DNA of 5,911 bases from CAYJUM01 sp964478915 (GCA_964478915.1 CAYZKG010000147.1:1-5911), one strand, 5' to 3'. Shown: positions 1 to 5,031, counted from the first letter of the stretch. A program made the numbers and translations. The notes: generated by a model not told the origin, from the letters alone.

Positions 1-1
1 G

Positions 2-34
2 GATAATTGGCGCGCCTTTGACGAGCTAAGGTAA
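2..34 (+). CDS. C-terminal tail of a cut-off upstream gene
   Basis: Reading from base 2, one frame stays open and gives DNWRAFDELR followed by TAA at 32-34. The peptide looks like an ordinary hydrophilic protein end. The stop lies two bases before the ATG of the zinc-ribbon gene, the spacing expected of translationally coupled genes in one operon. Only ten residues are visible, so nothing can be said about function. A second frame gives an eight-residue tail ending at 27-29 and cannot be excluded. Confidence 0.35.
   Translation, partial: DNWRAFDELR
28..31 (+). promoter_or_regulatory. Ribosome binding site of the zinc-ribbon gene
   Basis: AAGG lies five bases upstream of the ATG at 37 and overlaps the last codons of the putative upstream gene. 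It supports ATG 37 as the start and fits coupled translation. Confidence 0.5.
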
Positions 35-36
35 GC

Positions 37-396
37 ATGGCGACCTTAACGGTGGAGCAGGTCGAGGCGAGGCTGAGCAGCGTGCGCTGCGCCATTTGCA
101 AAACGAGCGAGTTCGGCATCGACCGCCGGACCATGCAGCCCGACGGCGAATGGAAAGGGGTCTGTCGGAAATGCCGCTATACGTTTCCGGTCCATACGGA
201 CATGGAGTTCTATGAGCGGACCCAGCCGGACGTGCCCTACATCCTCAAGGGGATCTCCTGTCCTTCGTGCCGGAGTCGGGGCGTGCAACTGGATTTTCGC
301 ATCGTCATGTCGGTCCGCGAGGCGCTCTACTTCGTCACCTGCAAGGCGTGTCGGCACGAGTTTCCCGAGAAGTCTTCCCTGGAGACCTTTGAATAA
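37..396 (+). CDS. Small double zinc-ribbon protein, hypothetical
   Basis: This 119-residue protein is made almost entirely of two zinc-ribbon knuckle pairs. The first is C18-x2-C21 with C43-x2-C46, the second C75-x2-C78 with C102-x2-C105. Each second knuckle is followed by a similar aromatic-proline segment (RYTFPV after the first, RHEFPE after the second), so the protein looks like an internal duplication of about 57 residues. Each set of four cysteines should bind one zinc ion. There is no catalytic domain, signal peptide or membrane segment, so it is probably cytoplasmic. Such stand-alone ribbons usually contact nucleic acid or another protein, but I cannot name the partner or the family. 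The start is supported by AAGG five bases upstream and by close spacing to the preceding stop. The gene call is firm; the role is unknown. Confidence 0.85.
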   Translation: MATLTVEQVEARLSSVRCAICKTSEFGIDRRTMQPDGEWKGVCRKCRYTFPVHTDMEFYERTQPDVPYILKGISCPSCRSRGVQLDFRIVMSVREALYFVTCKACRHEFPEKSSLETFE

Positions 397-400
397 GTCA

Positions 401-429
401 TTGCAAGTAGGCTCCGGCTCTGATTCAAT
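401..429 (+). promoter_or_regulatory. Candidate sigma-70 promoter of the 58-residue gene
   Basis: TTGCAA (401-406) and TTCAAT (424-429) are separated by exactly 17 bases. Each matches the sigma-70 consensus at four of six positions. The ATG at 436 begins seven bases after the last base of the -10 element, about where transcription would start. That would explain why no Shine-Dalgarno sequence precedes the ATG. The match is moderate and could be chance. Confidence 0.35.
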
Positions 430-435
430 AGACCC

Positions 436-612
436 ATGAGCCCGACCAAGAAACCCGGTCCCTCCAAAAAGCATCCGGACAAGCCCCGCAAACAGATTCC
501 CCTCGTCTCCGTCCCCGGCGACCGGGAGATGCTCGCGGAGGAGATGGCGGAGCTGTTCGAGGAAGATCAAGTGACCCACCAGCACGGGCGCACCGAACCG
601 GAGCGCGACTGA
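436..612 (+). CDS. Small basic/acidic hypothetical protein, 58 residues
   Basis: I do not recognise this protein. The first 20 residues are lysine- and proline-rich (MSPTKKPGPSKKHPDKPRKQ). A short hydrophobic stretch (IPLVSVPG) follows, then an acidic helix-prone segment (residues 29-45, with EEMAELFEEDQ), and a polar tail ending ERD. The charge split suggests a disordered basic arm plus one helix, compatible with a small nucleic-acid- or protein-binding factor; that is inference. It lies 39 bases after the zinc-ribbon gene on the same strand, so the two could be co-transcribed, although a possible promoter lies in the gap. No ribosome binding site is seen. The last ten bases of the gene form one arm of an inverted repeat shared with the convergent neighbour. 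Length and the lack of a ribosome binding site keep confidence moderate. Confidence 0.6.
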   Translation: MSPTKKPGPSKKHPDKPRKQIPLVSVPGDREMLAEEMAELFEEDQVTHQHGRTEPERD

Positions 613-646
613 CGGCTGTTGAAAAGGCCTCCTGCCTCAGTCGCGC
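603..646. repeat. Inverted repeat containing both stop codons of convergent genes
   Basis: GCGCGACTGA (603-612) is perfectly complementary to TCAGTCGCGC (637-646). The arms are 10 bases and the loop 24. The left arm ends with the TGA of the 58-residue gene; the right arm begins with the stop (TCA on this strand) of the metallo-beta-lactamase-like gene. Both proteins therefore end in Arg-Asp. Each mRNA would carry the hairpin exactly at its translation end. No clear U-run follows on either strand, so a standard intrinsic terminator is not proven. Confidence 0.6.
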
Positions 647-1269
647 CGAATCGCATCCCGCGCTAGCGCGTGCCGAATTGCCTGTTTCGCGCCGGTCTTG
701 ATTGGCTTCCCATGATTCGGGCACAGCACTCTGAACCGCAGGTCCAAGAGACGCCTCACGCTCTTGCGAGTGCCTTTCGGATCATCCTGATATTCGCCGG
801 CTACGAACGCCAACCGACGGCCTCCGTAATTGGTGAGGAGGTCCGCGCAAAACACCACCCCGCCGCCTCTCAGTAGATAGAGTGAGTAATGCGCATCGGT
901 CGGACCGGGTGAATGCACAGCCTTCAAGCCGCCGGGCAGACGAGCGCCGGGGCCGTACCAGCGGTCCGGCTTCGTCTTTTCGAACCCGACGGCGCGCCGA
1001 GGAGCATAGACCGGGACCTTGAAAGTCCGCTGATACCGCTTCGCCGCGCGCTCGTGACAGGAGGCAGTCAGGCAGATCGCTTCAACCGCGCCCAGCTTCT
1101 TCAGGTCTCGTTCGGCCATCGGCAGCGGGTCGATCAGGATCGCCCGATCGTTCTCCACCACCACATAGCCATCGCTCTCCGCATCAATCCGGTCATCGTA
1201 CATGGTGAAGCGATAGACGCCCGGCACCACTTCTCCAGCCATCTTCGCCCTTCCCTTCGGCTCCGCCAT
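637..1269 (-). CDS. Metallo-beta-lactamase-fold protein with a degenerate metal site
   Basis: This 210-residue protein has the order of elements of the metallo-beta-lactamase superfamily: an N-terminal strand region (GVYRF, YVVVENDRAILIDPLP, residues 17-50), a motif-1 position at LTASCHERAA (67-76), a PGPT element (121-124) where the family usually has PGHT, CADLL (141-145) where it has GD, and CPNHGKP (183-189) for the last motif. The usual HxHxDH ligands read A69, C71, E73 and R74, and the next histidine is P123. Only D143 and H186 remain. It is therefore probably not a normal two-zinc hydrolase; it may bind one metal or none, or belong to a diverged subfamily with its own motif. No signal peptide is seen. 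The ATG at 1269 has GGAGG two bases upstream. An internal ATG at 1242 also has AGGGAAGGG nearby, so the first nine residues are uncertain. Confidence 0.85.
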   Translation of the reverse strand: MAEPKGRAKMAGEVVPGVYRFTMYDDRIDAESDGYVVVENDRAILIDPLPMAERDLKKLGAVEAICLTASCHERAAKRYQRTFKVPVYAPRRAVGFEKTKPDRWYGPGARLPGGLKAVHSPGPTDAHYSLYLLRGGGVVFCADLLTNYGGRRLAFVAGEYQDDPKGTRKSVRRLLDLRFRVLCPNHGKPIKTGAKQAIRHALARDAIRRD

Positions 1270-1316
1270 CGCCTCCCCTCACGCTACCACGGGGGTTGTG
1301 ATCAAGGTTCACCGTG

Positions 1317-1336
1317 CAGCCACCGGAAGGCAGCTG
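1317..1336. repeat. Imperfect hairpin between two minus-strand genes
   Basis: CAGCCACC (1317-1324) and GGCAGCTG (1329-1336) can form an eight-pair stem, with two wobble pairs when transcribed from the minus strand, around a four-base GGAA loop. It lies just after the stop of the membrane-protein gene in the direction of transcription. It has no U-run and may be a weak processing or termination structure, or part of a decayed recombination site. The rest of 1270-1355 shows no convincing promoter. Confidence 0.35.
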
Positions 1337-1355
1337 GCGTCCGTGTAAGCGCTGG

Positions 1356-1841
1356 TTAGCTGCTATGCCGGGACGCCACCCAAGAGACCATACCGAAGGC
1401 ATAAAAAGAATACGCGAGACCCAAGTAGCCCAGCACGAGTCCCGCAACCGCAAAGCCCGAACCCGATAGTTCCGCGTTAGCTCTGCACCGACGGCGCGCA
1501 ATATGCCCAGTAGCGATTCCGAGAACCGAACCGACAAATGGAATGAGAAAACCGCTGCCAGAGAGGAGTAACGAGGAAATAGCCAAAAGAGATATGTGCT
1601 GGGTGGGCACAGAGGCTTGGTGCGGGCCGCCTTGCAGCCGGCGCGCCACAGGCCGAAGCGCTACATGAGACAGCAAGAAGTAAACCGGGAAGACGAAAAA
1701 GATTGAGCCGTGCATCAATGCCCAGCTGTGAATAAATGGCAGCCGCAATTCGTCCGCCGTCGCAGCGCTAGCAAATAGCAGCCCAACGGCAAGAATGGTT
1801 GCGGCCATTCCATGAAGTATCGCGACGGTCCGCGAAGTCAT
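1356..1841 (-). CDS. DUF4190-type small membrane protein
   Basis: This 161-residue protein has about four hydrophobic segments, near residues 5-27, 41-60, 83-110 and 127-150. The C-terminal half resembles DUF4190: a hydrophobic glycine-rich helix, then GHIARRRCRANAELSGSGFA (112-131), then AGLVLGYLGLAYSFY. In that family a short basic loop joins two transmembrane helices and the signature Gly-His-x-Ala precedes it. The N-terminal two helices are an addition, and the first could act as a signal anchor. Proteins of this type have no assigned biochemical role. The gene lies on the same strand as the HNH gene but is separated by 78 bases of repeat-bearing DNA. Only a weak GAG precedes the ATG. It may be a passenger of the AT-richer island. 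Family call likely, function unknown. Confidence 0.75.
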   Translation of the reverse strand: MTSRTVAILHGMAATILAVGLLFASAATADELRLPFIHSWALMHGSIFFVFPVYFLLSHVALRPVARRLQGGPHQASVPTQHISLLAISSLLLSGSGFLIPFVGSVLGIATGHIARRRCRANAELSGSGFAVAGLVLGYLGLAYSFYAFGMVSWVASRHSS

Positions 1842-1860
1842 GATAACTCGTGCGTGCCAA

Positions 1861-1909
1861 AACGGTTCCTGACACCGTTGTTTCCTGATGTAAAGATTGG
1901 TTCCTGATG
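1861..1909. repeat. TTCCTGA repeat cluster with a hairpin
   Basis: Three copies of TTCCTGA begin at 1866, 1882 and 1901; the last two extend to TTCCTGATG, and the first and third are preceded by GG. The first copy sits in a perfect hairpin: AACGGT (1861-1866), seven-base loop, ACCGTT (1874-1879). The cluster fills most of the gap between the HNH gene and the membrane-protein gene. It resembles repetitive extragenic elements or binding-site iterons. No transposase gene is present in the window. Confidence 0.5.
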
Positions 1910-1919
1910 GAACTGCGAT

Positions 1920-2357
1920 TCAATCCAGCCACCTGGTAAGGATTTCGCGTCCCTTTTCGGTAATCGAAAAGCGAGCTGTGGCATCTTCTTGCTCTCCGTA
2001 ACCCATTTGCGATTCCTCCTTCGACATGTAGCCAAGGTCAACAAGGTGATACAGAAGGAATGGAAGGGCCACAACGCCGAAGTTGTTTCGGGCCGCGATC
2101 TTCATTGCGCTAATTCCATACGTCGTCACGGTTTTTTGGATCAACAGGCGTTTGCGCCGCTCGATGTCTGCGCGACTGATGCCTTTCTGTAGATGGTGGC
2201 GCTGGTGACAGTTGTGGCACAAGACGACCATGTTCTCGTAGACGTTGTTCGCGGGATTGTCGTCGATATGATGAATCGTTAGCGAGTTGATTTCACGGAG
2301 GCCACAAAGGGCACAGGAATCGTCAGTTTCGCCGTAGAGCCGGTCATCAAGCCTCAT
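1920..2357 (-). CDS. HNH endonuclease with winged-helix-like C-terminal tail
   Basis: The first 60 residues form a complete HNH module: zinc-binding C15-x2-C18, then LTIHHIDDNP (26-35) with the catalytic histidine region at H29/H30, an asparagine patch (N37, N38, N42), then LCHNCHQRHH (46-55) with C47-x2-C50 and the final histidines. Such enzymes cut DNA with a single metal ion. Residues 80-145 look like a winged-helix domain: a helical part (ISAMKIAARNNFG through LPFLLYHLVDLGYMS) and the typical wing ending FSITEKGREILTRWLD. The fusion suggests a nuclease with its own DNA-binding or sensing domain. The gene starts 26 bases after the GIY-YIG gene on the same strand, so co-transcription is likely. 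No Shine-Dalgarno sequence precedes ATG 2357. It is AT-richer than the flanking genes. It could be a homing, restriction or defence nuclease; the target is unknown. Confidence 0.85.
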   Translation of the reverse strand: MRLDDRLYGETDDSCALCGLREINSLTIHHIDDNPANNVYENMVVLCHNCHQRHHLQKGISRADIERRKRLLIQKTVTTYGISAMKIAARNNFGVVALPFLLYHLVDLGYMSKEESQMGYGEQEDATARFSITEKGREILTRWLD

Positions 2358-2383
2358 ACATATGTCGTTGGGCTAGACACCCT

Positions 2384-3103
2384 TCATTGAAAGCGGCGCT
2401 TCTTAAAAGCTCTCACGTCCTCTGGAGAAAGAGTAAACCACTCTCCTCCCCGACGTTTCTCGGCAAAACGGTGATGCCAATATTCTTCAATACCTTCAGG
2501 GTCATCTGTTTCGATGACATGAACTGTATCTGGTTTCTGGGGCAGTTGGATGGCAAGCTCACGGAGACGTCGCCCTGCTGCATTGGTTCGGCCAAGCTTG
2601 AAGTTCTTGCCCGAGCGCAGCAGATACACGAATCCCTTGATACGAAATGACTCAAGTCGATCCTCTAGCCTATTCGATACGCCGCGCTTCAGGAGTTCAA
2701 GTACTGGTGCAAACTGTTCCTTCCCTTCACAGTATTCAGCGACCTTGCCAAGCAACGGGTCTCGGCCACCCCATCGACTGAATGCTGCTTTATCAGGAAA
2801 AGAAGGATCTTCCTTTCGCTTGAGTGCAAGATCGGCTTGCGTGGGAATCTCTTTCCTTTCTAAAGCTAATTCCGCGAAGCGATGCAGGAGGATTTCATCA
2901 GGAATCTTTTGGGTTGGGCTATTTGGTGCGTATCCGGCCGCCGTCTGAAATGCAGACCAAGACCGCCAGTACCCTCCCCTCCAGTGATAAGGCGAAATTC
3001 CCGTTTCGCGTTTGAACACACCCTCGCCACTGGGCTTACCTCCCCGTTCTTTGACTAAGTCGTTGTACGCCGCAATGATCGTTTCTTTCGATGGCTTCTG
3101 CAT
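2384..3103 (-). CDS. GIY-YIG nuclease (T5orf172/Mug113 type) with N-terminal repeats
   Basis: With the start at ATG 3103 the protein has 239 residues. Residues about 155-237 form a GIY-YIG domain of the T5orf172/Mug113 kind: GFVYLLRSG (157-165) for GIY, FKLGRTN (168-174) for YIG, RRLRELA (178-184), a glutamate near 206-207 in GIEEYWHHRF, and GEWFTL (220-225). The N-terminal part carries two diverged repeats of about 55 residues (5-61 and 67-125), each a helix followed by a W- or F-rich hairpin (WRGGYWRSWSAF; FSRWGGRDPLL). They resemble the repeats found in homing-endonuclease-associated DNA-binding regions. The same frame is open back to 3502 from a TTG codon, but that extension is arginine/proline-rich, overlaps palindromes and a promoter, and is rejected. 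No Shine-Dalgarno sequence precedes ATG 3103. It likely shares an mRNA with the HNH gene downstream. Confidence 0.82.
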   Translation of the reverse strand: MQKPSKETIIAAYNDLVKERGGKPSGEGVFKRETGISPYHWRGGYWRSWSAFQTAAGYAPNSPTQKIPDEILLHRFAELALERKEIPTQADLALKRKEDPSFPDKAAFSRWGGRDPLLGKVAEYCEGKEQFAPVLELLKRGVSNRLEDRLESFRIKGFVYLLRSGKNFKLGRTNAAGRRLRELAIQLPQKPDTVHVIETDDPEGIEEYWHHRFAEKRRGGEWFTLSPEDVRAFKKRRFQ

Positions 3104-3157
3104 GCGCTGACCGTCTAACGTTCGACAGGCATATCCAGAGAACACATGGGTAGCGCG

Positions 3158-3187
3158 ATTTTCTTCAGATTGTCCTGGGCTTGTCAA
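3158..3187 (-). promoter_or_regulatory. Candidate promoter of the nuclease gene pair
   Basis: On the minus strand TTGACA (3187-3182) is a perfect -35 element. Eighteen bases further, GAAAAT (3163-3158) matches the -10 consensus at four of six positions. Transcription would begin near 3150, leaving an untranslated leader of about 48 bases before ATG 3103. This also argues against the long upstream extension of the GIY-YIG reading frame. Confidence 0.5.
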
Positions 3188-3219
3188 CCGAGCAGCCGGA
3201 GCGGTGCGGCACCGCGACA

Positions 3220-3256
3220 GAAAGGCGACGGGTCTGGAAGCGACTCGTCGCCTTTC
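3220..3256. repeat. 15-base inverted repeat upstream of the nuclease promoter
   Basis: GAAAGGCGACGGGTC (3220-3234) and GACTCGTCGCCTTTC (3242-3256) pair at 14 of 15 positions around a seven-base loop. The structure ends 33 bases upstream of the -35 element. It could be an operator, the stem of a structured RNA, or a mobile repeat. On the plus strand a CTTTTT run follows after six bases, so a weak terminator is also possible. Confidence 0.6.
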
Positions 3257-3491
3257 CACTTTCTTTTTAGGTGCGGGCCGCTTTTTAGGCGGAGCCTTCC
3301 TGTTGAGAGCGAAATTGCCGGAGGGGCGGGGCCCCACCGAGACTTCGCCGGAAAGGAAAGCGGAAACTGACGGACGAACTGCGGTCATCGACCGCAGCGG
3401 AGAGAATTTTCGAAGGCTTCCGCCCGGCGGAGTCCGGAAGGGTCGCCCCGGGAGGCGTCTGGAGCGAAAAACAGGAAGGCGACGCTTGTAG
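3257..3491. other. Palindrome-rich stretch without a credible gene
   Basis: Together with the hairpin and promoter above, this makes about 390 bases (3104-3491) between the GIY-YIG gene and the end of the Rsm22-like gene. It holds several inverted repeats: CTGCGGTC / GACCGCAG around a three-base loop (3379-3397), CTTCCG / CGGAAG (3417-3422 and 3435-3440), and an 11-base long-range pair GCCTTCCTGTT / AACAGGAAGGC (3294-3304 and 3470-3480). It also holds a direct repeat of CTTTTTAGG (3263-3271 and 3281-3289) and a second AAGGCGACG (3476-3484) matching the one at 3222-3230. Open frames on both strands are arginine/proline-rich and lack good starts. A structured RNA or a degraded repeat element is the best guess. 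Confidence 0.45.
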
Positions 3492-4739
3492 CTAAGGATC
3501 AATTGATCGGATCATCTCCACAGTCGCCTTCGCCGAAATCCGGCCTAAGGCGCCTTGGTCTTTCCGGACGATGTCACTGATCCTGACGATGGCGCCGCGG
3601 TGCCAGTCATCCAGTGCGGCGTTCGCTTCCGAGCGCTCCCGGTCCAGCCGTCCGACCTCCGGCCGGCCCTGCTCGTTGCACAGCCACGCCCGCTTCTCCC
3701 CCTTCATCTCCCGCAGCTCACTCACCACGCGATAGACATCCGGCGCGCGGCGCACGATCGTCCGGACGTCCTTCCGGAGGAGCAGATACGAAAACTTCAG
3801 CGCATCCTTGATGAACCCGGCCCGGCGATCGATTGCCGCGACCAGCGCCGGCGCCTTCCAGCTTCGCTCCTCATGACACCAATCCTCCGGGTTCACCAAT
3901 GCCGGACACCCGTACTCATGAAGACACGGACTGTACACGGTGCAGGCGTTCTCGGCGACCAGGAGGTCCCTCAACTGATGCAAGGCGCGCGCGGTGACTC
4001 GCAGCGCCGGCTCCACGAGCATGAGCGTCCCGTGCTCCTCCAAGAGATCGAGAAGCAGGCGGATGAGTTTGGCGCGGCGCGTGAGCGGCTCGCGTGCGGC
4101 GCCGAACAGCTCGTTCAGCGTATTGGCGACCACGATCAGATCGTACCGACCATTGCGGGAGGCCGGCCGTACCGGCTCGGGAAGATTGTCTGCCCGGCGC
4201 CATCGCTCCAGATCGCTGCGCACAGTGACCAAGGTGGTCTCCGAGGCTGCGGCGGGACCGAGATAGCGACGCCACAGGTCTTCGCACACTCGAAGGGCAT
4301 CGGCCGACTGATCCACGGCGACCACGTCGAGCGGAACGGGGCTCGACCCGGATTTCCGGCTGACCCAATCGAGGATGCCCAGACTGGCGGTGCCTGGACC
4401 GCTTCCCGCGTCCAGGACGCGGAGGCGACCCTTCGATCGCTCGACCCCGAGGCTCTCGACGGGCAGGCTCAGGGCAGGGAGCTCATCGAGAAGCGCCTGG
4501 ACCTTGGCGAGATTGACCGGAAGGTAGTAGGCGAGGTAGGCCCTCCGCAACCGCTCGTCCGCCTGATAGGACGGCAATTCGCTCCCGCGCTTGCCGGTGA
4601 ACAGACTGGACAGCTCCACGACCGCCTCGACCAGCTCACGGGGAACGGCAGGCGGCTCTCGGCCGACCTCAAGCTCGGTGCTCTCAGAGAGGACCCGAAG
4701 GAGTCGTGGGGACAGGCGGCGCGGAGCTGGTTGAGACAT
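3492..4739 (-). CDS. Rsm22/METTL17-family methyltransferase-like protein
   Basis: A protein of 415 residues from ATG 4739, or 421 from GTG 4757 (numbering below uses the longer form). An N-terminal helical region contains AYYLPVNLAKVQALLDEL (76-93), typical of the Rsm22 family. A Rossmann S-adenosylmethionine site follows: VLDAGSGPGT (114-123), an acidic VAVDQS (146-151) and ANTLNEL (211-217). Next comes the family cysteine set, PCLHEYGCPAL with C278 and C284, then C294 in DWCHE, and C360 in AWLCNEQG. In mitochondrial METTL17 the equivalent cysteines bind a 4Fe-4S cluster needed for ribosome small-subunit assembly or translation; a similar role here is inference. No neighbour is a translation gene. 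The ATG is preferred because a promoter for the divergent gene occupies 4747-4775; neither start has a good ribosome binding site. The gene ends at a TAG inside AT-rich bases next to a 12-base palindrome, GATCAATTGATC (3497-3508). Confidence 0.88.
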   Translation of the reverse strand: MSQPAPRRLSPRLLRVLSESTELEVGREPPAVPRELVEAVVELSSLFTGKRGSELPSYQADERLRRAYLAYYLPVNLAKVQALLDELPALSLPVESLGVERSKGRLRVLDAGSGPGTASLGILDWVSRKSGSSPVPLDVVAVDQSADALRVCEDLWRRYLGPAAASETTLVTVRSDLERWRRADNLPEPVRPASRNGRYDLIVVANTLNELFGAAREPLTRRAKLIRLLLDLLEEHGTLMLVEPALRVTARALHQLRDLLVAENACTVYSPCLHEYGCPALVNPEDWCHEERSWKAPALVAAIDRRAGFIKDALKFSYLLLRKDVRTIVRRAPDVYRVVSELREMKGEKRAWLCNEQGRPEVGRLDRERSEANAALDDWHRGAIVRISDIVRKDQGALGRISAKATVEMIRSIDP

Positions 4740-4746
4740 GGCCTTG

Positions 4747-4775
4747 TTGACCGTCACTGAACCGTGGTGTATGCT
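4747..4775 (+). promoter_or_regulatory. Promoter of the 82-residue gene, leaderless geometry
   Basis: TTGACC (4747-4752, five of six consensus bases) and TATGCT (4770-4775, four of six) are 17 bases apart, the optimal spacing. Seven bases separate the -10 element from ATG 4783, which places the first transcribed base at or next to the start codon. There is no Shine-Dalgarno sequence. The promoter lies just upstream of ATG 4739 of the divergent Rsm22-like gene. Confidence 0.6.
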
Positions 4776-4782
4776 CGCTTCA

Positions 4783-5031
4783 ATGACCGACGAGCTCTTA
4801 CAAGCCTACCGCGAAGTCGAGCGCGCGATGGAGCGATACAATCAGGCGCTGCAGGAGCAGGTCGCCCTGATGCAGGCCTCGGAAGCGACCGATGCCACGA
4901 AGCTCGAACGCATGACCCACGGCGCGAGGGCGATGCGCGACAGCAGCATGATCTACCTGTCGTACGCCAAGTTCATCGCGTACGGGATGCCGGACAGCGA
5001 AGAGCTGGTACAAGAGGATCTGCAGACGTAA
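4783..5031 (+). CDS. Small helical hypothetical protein, 82 residues
   Basis: I do not recognise this protein. It begins MTDELLQAYREVERAMERYN, an amphipathic helix that runs to about residue 33. A short break (SEATDATK, 33-40) is followed by a second helix to about residue 67 (LERMTHGARAMRD, then SSMIYLSYAKFIAYG), and an acidic tail. It looks like a two-helix hairpin that could form a coiled coil or dimer. There are no cysteines, membrane segments or catalytic motifs. In-frame ATGs at 4738 and 4771 exist. The start at 4783 is chosen because 4771 lies inside the -10 element and 4738 lies upstream of the promoter. The gene is transcribed alone, divergent from the Rsm22-like gene, and ends before a strong terminator. 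Confidence 0.75.
   Translation: MTDELLQAYREVERAMERYNQALQEQVALMQASEATDATKLERMTHGARAMRDSSMIYLSYAKFIAYGMPDSEELVQEDLQT

Noticed and set aside
46..585. 179-residue minus-strand reading frame across the first two genes
   Set aside because: The zinc-ribbon cysteine pattern on the plus strand explains the region; the antisense protein has no motif.
1317..1360. Complete attC recombination site after the membrane-protein gene (TAAC overlapping the stop plus a hairpin)
   Set aside because: The matching GTTRRRY box and the paired inner boxes are missing, so only a weak resemblance remains.
1842..1858. TTGGCAC on the minus strand as a sigma-54 -24 element upstream of the membrane-protein gene
   Set aside because: No TTGC-type -12 element occurs at the required spacing.
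1838..2074. 78-residue minus-strand frame overlapping the HNH gene and the repeat cluster
   Set aside because: It is a shadow of the HNH gene in another frame and crosses non-coding repeats.
3204..3491. 95-residue plus-strand reading frame
   Set aside because: It is arginine-rich, has no ribosome binding site or recognisable domain, and is embedded in the palindromic stretch.
3307..3495. Plus-strand frame of 62 codons ending TAA at 3493-3495, protein-like in its second half (KLTDELRSSTAAERIFEGF)
   Set aside because: It contains no ATG, GTG or TTG start and is blocked upstream by TGA at 3304-3306. At most it is a relic of a former gene.
3104..3502. 133-residue N-terminal extension of the GIY-YIG gene from a TTG codon
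   Set aside because: It is arginine/proline-rich low-complexity sequence, runs through inverted repeats and a promoter, overlaps the end of the Rsm22-like gene, and lies outside the recognisable domains.
3555..4760. 401-residue plus-strand reading frame opposite the Rsm22-like gene
   Set aside because: It is an antisense shadow created by high third-position G+C; the minus-strand protein has clear family motifs.
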